Below, piece after piece: positions 1 to 5,927 of a stretch of 9,088 nucleotides of DNA. The stretch's first letter is position 1; the number at the start of each line of letters is the position of its first letter. This DNA is from Candidatus Dormiibacterota bacterium (GTDB lineage Bacteria > Chloroflexota > Dormibacteria > Dormibacterales > Dormibacteraceae): NCBI GenBank assembly GCA_955652585.1, contig CATPBF010000067.1, positions 1-9,088 of the forward strand, written 5' to 3'. Made by a program: the position numbers and the translations under genes. The notes under the pieces are model-generated. The model ran no database searches, was not told the DNA's origin, and saw nothing but the letters and a program-made list of their open reading frames with translations.

Positions 1-408
1 CACGCGGCCGACCCCAAGGGTTACGCCGCCGAGCAGGCCGAGCAAGTCGAAAACCGCAGCCTGCACATGAGCATGTGGGAGGACGGCTCCTACATTCTCA
101 ACGGGTACCTCGACGCGGTCGGTGGAGCGGCCGTGCGCACGGCGCTCGAGCCGCTGGCTCGCAAATCCGGCGAGGATGACACCCGCGAGCTGGATCGCCG
201 GCTGGCGGATGCCCTGGTCGAGTTGGCAGAGGGTGCGATGCCGAGGGCGCAGATCCAGGTCACGAGCTCGGTGGAAACCCTTCTGGGCTTGGCCGGCGCA
301 CCGGCGGCCGAGATGGACTTCGCGCTCCCGATCTCGGCCAAGACGGTGGAACGATTTGCCTGCGACAGCGGCGTGACCCGCGTCCTGCTGGGATCGGAAC
401 GACTGTGA
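1..408 (+). CDS. DUF222 domain protein, C-terminal part of the domain (5' end outside window; frame breaks before HNH domain)
   Basis: The reading frame is open from base 1, so the true start lies upstream. The visible part resembles the C-terminal half of DUF222, the domain that precedes an HNH nuclease in '13E12 repeat' proteins. Seen: a 'DGSYILNGYLDAVGGAAV' segment followed by 'LDRRLADALVELAE', both typical of the family, and a 'VTRVLLGSERL' end that in relatives runs straight on into the HNH part. Here the frame stops at TGA 406-408, and the expected continuation is found one base back, in the frame beginning at 405. The most likely explanation is a one-base deletion (in the genome or the assembly) that splits one gene. 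Family members are numerous in actinobacteria and some related high-GC lineages, often as multicopy paralogues, and their cellular role is not established. Domain identity is fairly sure; whether the gene is functional is not. Confidence 0.75.
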   Translation, partial: HAADPKGYAAEQAEQVENRSLHMSMWEDGSYILNGYLDAVGGAAVRTALEPLARKSGEDDTRELDRRLADALVELAEGAMPRAQIQVTSSVETLLGLAGAPAAEMDFALPISAKTVERFACDSGVTRVLLGSERL

Positions 409-707
409 TCGACGTCGGGCGCTCCAAGCGAACCGTATCCGGGCCTGCGCGAAGAGCGCTCAACGCCCGCGACGGCACCTGTAGATGGCCGGGTTGCGAC
501 CGGCCCGCGAAATGGAGCGCGGCGCACCACGTGGTGCACTGGATCCATGGCGGATCGACCGATCTCTCCAACCTCATCCTGCTCTGTCATCGGCATCACT
601 GGATGGTTCACGAAGGGAGATGGCAGATAGTGCGCAGCGATGACGGCCGCATGCTGACCATTCCGCCGATCACTGAATTCCAGCGACTAGCGCGAGGACC
701 CGACTAG
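405..707 (+). CDS. HNH endonuclease domain, downstream fragment of the DUF222-HNH gene
   Basis: This 100-residue frame begins at GTG 405, which overlaps the preceding TGA as GTGA. It carries a complete HNH module: zinc-type cysteines C26 and C31 ('CRWPGC'), the first HNH histidines H41/H42 ('AAHHVVHW'), N56 in 'LSNL', then C61 and H64/H65 ('CHRHH'). The segment 'IDVGRSKRTVSGPARRALNARD' leading in is the usual linker between DUF222 and HNH in a single polypeptide. I therefore read this as the 3' half of one gene broken at about 403-408 rather than an independent gene. The GTGA overlap would allow coupled re-initiation, and a -1 ribosomal shift could also join the halves, but no slippery heptamer is evident. 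Expected activity is a metal-dependent DNA nickase or nuclease. The catalytic residues look intact, so any loss of function would come from the break alone. Confidence 0.75.
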   Translation: MIDVGRSKRTVSGPARRALNARDGTCRWPGCDRPAKWSAAHHVVHWIHGGSTDLSNLILLCHRHHWMVHEGRWQIVRSDDGRMLTIPPITEFQRLARGPD

Positions 708-710
708 TCG
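684..710. other. Inverted repeat around the HNH stop codon, weak terminator candidate
   Basis: CGACTAG at 684-690 is exactly complementary to CTAGTCG at 704-710, giving a 7-bp stem with a 13-base loop. The right arm is also part of a 10-bp perfect palindrome at 701-710 that contains the TAG stop codon. The bases that follow are ATTATT, only mildly T-rich, so this is at best a weak intrinsic terminator for the HNH gene. It may be chance. Confidence 0.2.
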
Positions 711-863
711 ATTATTCGCCCGGCAGCGACGGACCTCGTTGGACTCGAGCACCTGCTTGCACGCAATCGGTCGTAGTCGTCGCGAGGGTTATGGCTCAGG
801 TCAGCTCTGCCAACCGAGATTTCGCGATCAGCAGCCACCAAAGGCGATCGGGCCCTACCGACT

Positions 864-1085
864 TCAGGGCCGGCGGCTGATCATCGATTTGAGCGTGATA
901 CCAAACACCACCAGGCACACGACAACGCCTACGGCGTACGCCACTCCGAACATCCAGAGATCGACCCGATCGCGAAGATGAGGCGCGGCCAACGTTGCGA
1001 TGAGACCCCAGGCGAAAACGCAAAGCAGCGCTCCAAAGAGGCCAAGCCCGACCAGCTGCCTTCGTAAAACCTTGTCCCGCCGCAC
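864..1085 (-). CDS. Small two-helix membrane protein, function unknown
   Basis: This is a 73-residue protein with a GTG start at 1085. It has a strongly basic N-terminus (MRRDKVLRR) and two hydrophobic segments at about residues 12-35 and 43-65. The segments are separated by a short charged loop (HLRDRVD), and the protein ends in a basic tail (KSMISRRP). Charge distribution predicts both termini in the cytoplasm and a short outside loop. I recognise no family and no motif beyond the helices. It lies 31 bases downstream of the AAA+ ATPase on the same strand, so it could be co-transcribed. However, a promoter-like pair sits exactly in the gap with the -10 box six bases before the GTG, and there is no good Shine-Dalgarno site, which suggests a separate leaderless transcript. 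The amphipathic layout of a real membrane protein and the well-placed promoter argue for a true gene; its small size and lack of homology evidence argue for caution. Confidence 0.55.
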   Translation of the reverse strand: MRRDKVLRRQLVGLGLFGALLCVFAWGLIATLAAPHLRDRVDLWMFGVAYAVGVVVCLVVFGITLKSMISRRP

Positions 1086-1091
1086 GATCTG

Positions 1092-1119
1092 ACTATAAGT
1101 TCGACTCAGCTTCCGTCTA
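1092..1119 (-). promoter_or_regulatory. Putative leaderless promoter of the small membrane protein gene
   Basis: On the minus strand, TATAGT (plus-strand 1092-1097) matches the -10 consensus at five of six positions. TAGACG (1114-1119) matches TTGACA at four of six, with a 16-base spacer. Only six bases separate the -10 box from the GTG at 1085, so transcription would start at or next to the start codon. The -35-like element overlaps the ATPase stop codon. There is no experimental support, and chance matches are possible. Confidence 0.4.
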
Positions 1120-2427
1120 GGTGATGGCGGGGCGGGCCCAGTCCTCTTCGGTCAGGCTGCCGAGGGCGGGGTTGAAGCAGGCGTCGAAGGCCTCCTTCAG
1201 CGTCTGCGGCGTGAGCCGCGGCGGCTCCTGGCGGTAGTTGGCAAGGTCGACCAGCCGGGCGATGAGAGCACGAGGGTGGGAGCCGCGAAGCGGCTTCTTG
1301 CCGTAGAGGTTGTTCAGCAGATAACCGATCGCCTTCTCATCGAACGAGACGCCCTGGCGGTCGCACTCGTAGCGCAGGATGCGGCCGAAGGCTTCGGGCG
1401 ACGGATTGCTCACGCCGATCTTGTAAGCCATGCGGCGGAGGAAGGCTTCGTCCACCAGCTCGGTGGGCGAGAGGTTGGTCGAAAAGACGATCTGACAGAG
1501 GAATGGCAGCTCGATCTTGCGGCCCGATGCCGAGAGGTCGAGGTAGTCGACCTTCTTCTCCATGGGCACGATGAATCGGTTGAGGAGGCGCATGGGCGGC
1601 ACCTCCTGGCGCCCGAAGTCGTCGATGACGAACACGCCTGCGTTGGCCTTCCACTGCAGAGGCGCTTCGTAGTAGCGGTTGGATGCGTCGTAGGTGAGAT
1701 CCAGCTGCACGAGCTTGAGCTCGCCGCCGGCGACGACCACGGGTCGCTCGACCTTGACCAGCCGCCGGTCGATCGGCTGGGGCCCGTCGGCGATCTTGTG
1801 GTACACGGGGTCGATGACCCGGATGATCTCGTCGCCGACCGCGACCGCATGCGGGATCTCGACCGGGGCGCCCATCAGTAGGGCCATGCGCTCTGTGATC
1901 GTGCTCTTGCCGTTGCCGGGCGCACCGAAGATGAAGAGCGAGGCGCGCGACACCATGGCGCCGCCGATCTGGTCGATGACGTGCTGCTCGAGCTCCAGGG
2001 TGCCGAGCGCCTTCTTCAGCGAGGCGTCGGTGACGTTGGCCTTGCCGGTGGACTGCGAGCGGATGAGAGTGAGGTAGTCGTCGAAGTTGATCGGGCACGG
2101 CCCGAGGTAGCGCGTCTGCACGGCTGACATCTCGGCCGCACGCTGCCGGCCCGCGCTCGACACGGTGTAGCTCATGCGCACCGGGATCGGACGGCCCTCG
2201 AGGCCCGGCTCGTTGGAGAAGCCCATCGTGTCCATGAGCTGGCTCTTCTGGAACTCCTCGATCAGCGGCTGGAGGGTCTCGAACGGAAGCCCGAGCCTGG
2301 TCTCGATCGCGGCCCCGCTCAACTGATCGGCGAAGGCCAACGTCCGCAAGAGGAGGCTGGCGACCAGGTCCCTCCGGACGTGTAAGTCCTCGAGCTTCTT
2401 CGGGGCCTCGATCGCGCCTGTCTGCAT
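1117..2427 (-). CDS. AAA+ ATPase with N-terminal winged-helix-like region, function unassigned
   Basis: This is a 436-residue protein with an ATG start at 2427. Residues about 20-100 are helical and look like a winged helix. The AAA+ core follows: Walker A GAPGNGKST (168-176), Walker B 'VFVIDDFGR' (265-273), sensor 1 'FSTN' (315-318), an arginine-finger-like 'DEAFLRRMAYKI' (326-337) and sensor 2 'GSHPRAL' (382-388, R386). All nucleotide-binding and hydrolysis elements appear intact. The stretch 'YYEAPLQWKANAG' through 'LLNRFIVPMEKKVDYLDL' matches my memory of a recurring conserved ATPase family in several phyla that is annotated only as 'AAA family ATPase'; I know of no characterised member. 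MoxR/RavA-type remodelling ATPases are the nearest analogy in layout, but this is not a clear MoxR. The protein is presumably cytoplasmic, since no signal peptide or membrane segment is seen. It is divergent from dinG across 81 bases and is followed by a small membrane protein gene, which could be a membrane partner. There is no Shine-Dalgarno site before the ATG; the upstream extended -10 suggests a nearly leaderless mRNA. Confidence 0.88.
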   Translation of the reverse strand: MQTGAIEAPKKLEDLHVRRDLVASLLLRTLAFADQLSGAAIETRLGLPFETLQPLIEEFQKSQLMDTMGFSNEPGLEGRPIPVRMSYTVSSAGRQRAAEMSAVQTRYLGPCPINFDDYLTLIRSQSTGKANVTDASLKKALGTLELEQHVIDQIGGAMVSRASLFIFGAPGNGKSTITERMALLMGAPVEIPHAVAVGDEIIRVIDPVYHKIADGPQPIDRRLVKVERPVVVAGGELKLVQLDLTYDASNRYYEAPLQWKANAGVFVIDDFGRQEVPPMRLLNRFIVPMEKKVDYLDLSASGRKIELPFLCQIVFSTNLSPTELVDEAFLRRMAYKIGVSNPSPEAFGRILRYECDRQGVSFDEKAIGYLLNNLYGKKPLRGSHPRALIARLVDLANYRQEPPRLTPQTLKEAFDACFNPALGSLTEEDWARPAIT

Positions 2428-2436
2428 CGCCGCGCA

Positions 2437-2462
2437 AATATACCAATCGCCGCACTGATCAA
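2437..2462 (-). promoter_or_regulatory. Putative extended -10 promoter of the AAA+ ATPase gene
   Basis: Reading the minus strand, TGGTATATT (plus-strand 2437-2445) fits the extended -10 pattern TGnTATAAT with one mismatch. It ends nine bases before the ATG at 2427, which leaves a leader of only two or three bases. A TTGATC at 2457-2462 resembles a -35 box, but the 14-base spacer is too short. The extended -10 would have to carry most of the recognition. Confidence 0.45.
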
Positions 2463-2464
2463 CG

Positions 2465-2481
2465 CCCCTGATACGGAGGGG
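2465..2481. promoter_or_regulatory. Small inverted repeat in the divergent promoter, possible operator
   Basis: CCCCT (2465-2469) and AGGGG (2477-2481) form a 5-bp inverted repeat with a seven-base centre. It covers the -35-like region of dinG and lies a few bases from the ATPase promoter. A regulator bound here could touch both promoters. The arms are short and chance is a real alternative. Confidence 0.2.
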
Positions 2482-2497
2482 ACGCCGCTCGTAAAAT
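2468..2497 (+). promoter_or_regulatory. Putative promoter of the dinG-rsmI-metG-tatD-rsmA operon
   Basis: TAAAAT at 2492-2497 matches the -10 consensus at five of six positions. CTGATA at 2468-2473 matches TTGACA at four of six, with an 18-base spacer. The dinG GTG follows 11 bases after the -10 box, so the leader would be about four or five bases with no room for a ribosome binding site. The purine run at 2475-2481 is 27 bases upstream of the GTG and would lie outside this transcript. No other promoter-like element or gap is evident down to rsmA, so this may drive the whole block. Confidence 0.45.
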
Positions 2498-2508
2498 CCA
2501 AAGCGCCG

Positions 2509-5256
2509 GTGCCGGAATACGCAGCCCTTGACCTCGAGACGACCGGTCTCGACCCGGCCCGCGACCGAGTTATCGAGGTCGGCGCGGTCGCTTTCACGCC
2601 CGACGGCGTCACCGCCTCCATGGAGAGCCTCGTCGATCCTGGGCGATCTGTGCCGGAGCCCGTGCTACGGCTCACCGGCATTAAGGCGGAGGACCTACGC
2701 GGGGCCGCCACCGAGACGGCGGCGCTCGCGGAGCTCGGCGAATTCCTGCGCGGCCGCCAGCCCGTCGGCCACGGGGCCCGCCTTGACGTCGACTTCCTGA
2801 CCGCCGCCGGACATTGGGACGAGACCTACGAGATCCTCGATACGCTCGACCTTGCTCGCATCCTGCTGCCAGGCGCGCCCAGCCACAGCCTGCCGCTCCT
2901 GGCGACCGAGCTTGGCTTCTCGCAGCCGAGACCACATCGCGCCCTTGACGACGCCGATGCCACGCGCCAGCTCCTGCTTCGTTTGCGCGACGAAGCCGTC
3001 GCCCTCGACGAGCACCTCAAGGAGTCGATGCTCGCGTTGGTCGCGCCATACAGCTGGCCGGTCGCAAGGTTTTTCGCCGACGCGCTGACGGCACCGAATC
3101 CGGATTCGACGGTAGCTGCTGTGGCGCGGGTTCACTCTCACCACGAAGCCAAATCAGGTCGCCCACCCGACGACCCCGACCTGGTGGCGGCTTTGCTCGG
3201 CCCAGAGGGCCCGCTCGCCGGCGTCCTCCCCGGGTACGAGCACCGCGAGCCACAGCTGCAGATGCTGCTCGCCGTCGCCCAGATCCAGGCCCGCGGCGGG
3301 AGCCTGCTCGTCGAGGCGGGCACCGGCACTGGCAAGAGCCTTGCCTATCTAGTGCCGTCCATCGCCCGTGCCGTGCGCCACAGCGAGCGTGTGGTGGTGT
3401 CGACGGATACCCACACGCTGCAGGAGCAGCTCATGGGCAAGGACCTGCCGGGCCTACGCGAGTGGCTGCCGTGGGATTTCAAAGCGTGCCTCCTCAAGGG
3501 CCGTTCCAACTACGTGTCGCTGCGTCGGTGGCGGCGCTACCTCGGCGAGCCGTGCCAGGACTCGGATGACCTGCGCTTCAAGCTCAAAGTCCTCGTCTGG
3601 CTCCACAGCACCGAAAGCGGCGATCGTTCCGAGCTGCGACTCCACGGCCGCGAGGAGGTGTTCTGGGCGCGGATCGCGTCCGACCCGATGGATTGCGTCG
3701 GCATCCATTGCACCAAAGAGGACTGCTACGTGCACAGGGCCCGCGCCGAGGCCGAGGCAGCGGACCTCGTGGTGGTGAACCACGCCCTGTTGCTGGCCGA
3801 CGCCGAGATCGGAGGCGGCCTGCTGCCCGAGTTCGACCATCTCGTCATCGACGAGGCCCACCACCTGGAGGACGCCGCGACGCGCGGCCTGCGCCAGGAA
3901 GTCGACGGGCCGGGGCTGCAAGCATTGCTCGAGCGCCTTGGAGGTGGAGCTCACGCCTCCCCACCACGTGGGGAGGTCTCGCCAGGATTGCTCGCGGAAC
4001 TTCGTCGGCAGCCGCATCTGGGCGCGTCCGACGAAGCCTTTGCCGAGGCGGCGCCCCTGACGCTGGCTGCGGGGGAGCGCGTGCGCGAGCTCTTCGCGTC
4101 CGCGGTCAGCTGGGTCGCAAGCCGCCTCAACGATTCGGAAAGACGCGAGGAGTCGCTGCGCCTGACCCCGCCCCTTCGCGAAGACGAAGGCTGGGAGATG
4201 GTGAGGCTCGCAGGTGAGAACGCGACCACATCGCTGGCAGCGCTCGACGGGGTGCTGCGCCGCGCGGTGGGCGGAGCACGGGAGTGGCTGGGTGGATCCG
4301 AACCCGACCAGAGCGTGCGCGAGCTCGAGATCATCCGCGGCCGGCTCCACGGCGCAGCGACCCTGTTGGGAGAGGCTCTGCTCGAACCCGATCCCAATCG
4401 CGTTTATTGGTTCAGCCTCGCCGCCCGCAGCGAGAACCTCGTCCTTCGGGCCGCCCCCATCAACGTGGGCTCGCTGTTGCGGGAGCGGGTGTACTCGGAG
4501 CGTCGGTCGACGGTCTTCACGTCGGCGACCCTGGCTGTGGGCGGGAGCTTCGACTACTTCCGTTCCCGCGTCGGCCTCGGGCCACAGGCGGAAGAGCTCA
4601 TCCTGCCCTCGCCGTTCGATTTCCTCCACCAGGCCCTTGTCTGCCTTCCGACCGACTTGCCCCCGCCCGAGCACGAAGACTTCGACCGCGGCGTAGAGGA
4701 GATCGTCGCCGCGCTCGCGCGCCGGGTGGGCGGCAGGACGCTCGTGCTGTTCACCTCCCATCGCCAGCTCCGCGACGTCCACGCCGCGCTGAAGCAACGG
4801 GTGGACCTCGACGATGTGCTCATCCTGGCCCAGGGGATCGACGGCCAGCGCCGGCCCCTGCTCAAAGCGTTCGAGGAGGCCGAGCGGCCGCTCCTGCTCG
4901 GAACCTCCAGCTTCTGGGAGGGGATCGATGTTCCAGGCGAGCGCCTGAGCTGCGTGGTCATGGTCCGCCTTCCGTTCCCGGTGCCGACCGACCCCGTGTA
5001 CGCGGCGCGTGCCGAGCGGGTGCGCGATGGATTCACGCAGCTGGCGCTGCCGCAGGCGGCGCTGCGCTTGAAGCAGGGCTTCGGGCGGCTCATCCGCCGG
5101 TCCAGCGACCGCGGCGCGGTCGTCATCCTCGACAACCGGATCCTCGGACGGGACTACGGGAAAGCGTTCCTTGACGTCCTCCCGCCGGCATCGAGATTCG
5201 TGGGCCCGTCGGAAGAGATCCCGGAGCGGGTGGGCGATTGGTTGGAGTCGGATTGA
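2509..5256 (+). CDS. dinG: DinG-family DNA helicase with N-terminal DEDDh 3'-5' exonuclease domain
   Basis: This 915-residue protein fuses an exonuclease like DNA polymerase III epsilon to an XPD/DinG-type superfamily 2 helicase, and probably acts in DNA repair. Exonuclease: 'DLETTG' (D8, E10), 'GHGARLDVDFL' (D93) and 'HRALDD' (H143, D148) supply the full DEDDh set. Helicase: Walker A EAGTGTGKS (269-277), motif Ia 'STDTHTLQEQL' (298-308), DEAH box 448-451, 'FTSATL' (670-675), 'SFWEGIDVPG' (801-810) and motif VI 'QGFGRLIRR' (856-864). The iron-sulfur insert keeps C396, C401 and C406, but the expected first cysteine, after 'KGRSNY', is S337. C349 or C327 could stand in. Length is close to other exonuclease-DinG fusions (around 900 residues). 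In the best-studied Firmicutes relative the cluster is absent and the protein acts as a nuclease, so helicase activity here cannot be assumed. The GTG at 2509 places the exonuclease motif at residue 8, as usual. There is no Shine-Dalgarno site. First gene of the operon; it ends in a TTGA overlap with rsmI. Confidence 0.93.
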   Translation: MPEYAALDLETTGLDPARDRVIEVGAVAFTPDGVTASMESLVDPGRSVPEPVLRLTGIKAEDLRGAATETAALAELGEFLRGRQPVGHGARLDVDFLTAAGHWDETYEILDTLDLARILLPGAPSHSLPLLATELGFSQPRPHRALDDADATRQLLLRLRDEAVALDEHLKESMLALVAPYSWPVARFFADALTAPNPDSTVAAVARVHSHHEAKSGRPPDDPDLVAALLGPEGPLAGVLPGYEHREPQLQMLLAVAQIQARGGSLLVEAGTGTGKSLAYLVPSIARAVRHSERVVVSTDTHTLQEQLMGKDLPGLREWLPWDFKACLLKGRSNYVSLRRWRRYLGEPCQDSDDLRFKLKVLVWLHSTESGDRSELRLHGREEVFWARIASDPMDCVGIHCTKEDCYVHRARAEAEAADLVVVNHALLLADAEIGGGLLPEFDHLVIDEAHHLEDAATRGLRQEVDGPGLQALLERLGGGAHASPPRGEVSPGLLAELRRQPHLGASDEAFAEAAPLTLAAGERVRELFASAVSWVASRLNDSERREESLRLTPPLREDEGWEMVRLAGENATTSLAALDGVLRRAVGGAREWLGGSEPDQSVRELEIIRGRLHGAATLLGEALLEPDPNRVYWFSLAARSENLVLRAAPINVGSLLRERVYSERRSTVFTSATLAVGGSFDYFRSRVGLGPQAEELILPSPFDFLHQALVCLPTDLPPPEHEDFDRGVEEIVAALARRVGGRTLVLFTSHRQLRDVHAALKQRVDLDDVLILAQGIDGQRRPLLKAFEEAERPLLLGTSSFWEGIDVPGERLSCVVMVRLPFPVPTDPVYAARAERVRDGFTQLALPQAALRLKQGFGRLIRRSSDRGAVVILDNRILGRDYGKAFLDVLPPASRFVGPSEEIPERVGDWLESD
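3956..3976. repeat. Perfect 9-bp palindrome with 3-base loop inside dinG
   Basis: CCTCCCCAC (3956-3964) is the exact reverse complement of GTGGGGAGG (3968-3976), with loop CAC. The 9-bp, GC-rich stem would be a very stable hairpin in DNA or mRNA. It encodes part of a Gly/Ala/Pro-rich stretch (about residues 478-493) between the DEAH box and the rest of the helicase, which looks like a flexible linker. A nearby GGAGG at 3940-3944 could compete for pairing with the left arm. It is either a dispersed palindromic element tolerated in a linker or a chance product of GC-rich codons. Confidence 0.6.
5243..5246 (+). promoter_or_regulatory. Ribosome binding site that sets the rsmI start
   Basis: GGAG at 5243-5246 lies six bases before TTG 5253 and inside the end of dinG. 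It supports TTG 5253 over the in-frame TTG at 5238, which would add five residues (MVGVG) that family members do not have. Confidence 0.6.
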
Positions 5257-5927
5257 GCCGGTTGTTCGTGGTGGCAACGCCGATCGGCAACCTCGAAGAC
5301 GTCACGGCGCGGGCGGTCCGAATCCTGGGCGAGGTGAGCGCGATCGCGGCCGAGGACACGCGCATCACGTCGCGCCTGCTCGCGCGCCACGGCATTCGGA
5401 AACCACTGATCAGCTATCGAGCGCCAGTGGAGAGGCGGGGCCTGCCGCGCGTGCTGTCCGCTCTCGACGAAGGCGACGTCGCCCTGGTGAGCGACGCCGG
5501 CTCGCCCACCATCTCCGACCCTGGGCAGGCGCTGGTGGAAGCGGCCTGGGCCGGCGGCCACACCGTGGTGCCGATCCCGGGCGCGAGCGCGATCACCGCA
5601 GCTCTTTCGGTGGCGGGGTATGGGGGGCCGGGCTTCACGTTCCTCGGTTACCTACCGCGCAAGCCCGGCGAGATGCGCCGGCTGCTGGCCACGCTCGCGG
5701 ACGACCCACGTCCCGCGGTCGCGTTCGAGTCGCCGTACCGCGTACGCAAGTCGCTGGCCGTGGTTGCCGAAGTATTGCCCGAGCGCCATCTGACGGTGGG
5801 CCGTGAGCTCACGAAGCTCCACGAGCAAGTTCTGCGTGGAACCGCGGCGGACGTGCTGGCCGTCCTGGGCGACCCGCCGCGCGGCGAGTTTACCCTTGTC
5901 ATCTCCGGTGCTCGAAACAAAGCCTGA
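5253..5927 (+). CDS. rsmI: 16S rRNA (cytidine1402-2'-O)-methyltransferase RsmI, short form
   Basis: RsmI uses S-adenosylmethionine to 2'-O-methylate C1402 of 16S rRNA, in the decoding centre. Seen, numbering from TTG 5253: 'VATPIGNLEDVT' (7-18), 'AAEDTRITSRLLARHGI' (32-48), 'LVSDAGSPTISDPG' (78-91), 'IPGASAITAALSVAG' (108-122), 'FLGYLPRK' (130-137) and 'ELTKLHEQVLRGT' (185-197). All are hallmarks of this tetrapyrrole-methylase-fold family. The protein has 224 residues and ends just after 'GEFTLVISG', whereas E. coli RsmI has 286. It therefore lacks the C-terminal helical extension, but the catalytic fold looks whole. The start is a TTG overlapping the dinG stop (TTGA), with GGAG six bases upstream. 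Translation is probably coupled to dinG. The identification is very secure. Confidence 0.95.
   Translation: MSRLFVVATPIGNLEDVTARAVRILGEVSAIAAEDTRITSRLLARHGIRKPLISYRAPVERRGLPRVLSALDEGDVALVSDAGSPTISDPGQALVEAAWAGGHTVVPIPGASAITAALSVAGYGGPGFTFLGYLPRKPGEMRRLLATLADDPRPAVAFESPYRVRKSLAVVAEVLPERHLTVGRELTKLHEQVLRGTAADVLAVLGDPPRGEFTLVISGARNKA

Noticed and set aside
710..790. Possible tRNA-like T-arm on the minus strand (GCTCGAGTCC)
   Set aside because: No paired T-stem, anticodon arm or acceptor stem could be built around it.
851..871. Hairpin GGCCCT/AGGGCC at the end of the small membrane protein gene, considered as a terminator
   Set aside because: The 6-bp stem has a nine-base loop, overlaps the stop codon and has no T-run on either strand.
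739..981. An 80-codon plus-strand frame between the HNH gene and the small membrane protein
   Set aside because: No recognisable motif, no ribosome binding site, and it overlaps the better-supported minus-strand membrane protein.
1276..1881. A 201-codon plus-strand frame, and a 372-codon minus-strand frame at 1337-2455, over the AAA+ gene
   Set aside because: Both are shadows of the AAA+ ATPase, which has intact motifs in its own frame.
3454..5277. A 607-codon open frame on the minus strand opposite dinG
   Set aside because: It mirrors dinG codons in a high-GC region where antisense frames stay open. Its translation is low-complexity, rich in Arg, Ala and Glu, and shows no domain, while the plus strand encodes a complete DinG.
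5803..5907. Longer metG start at 5803
   Set aside because: The added residues lie in the end of rsmI in another frame and do not resemble any MetG N-terminus; starts at 5896-5938 fit the family.
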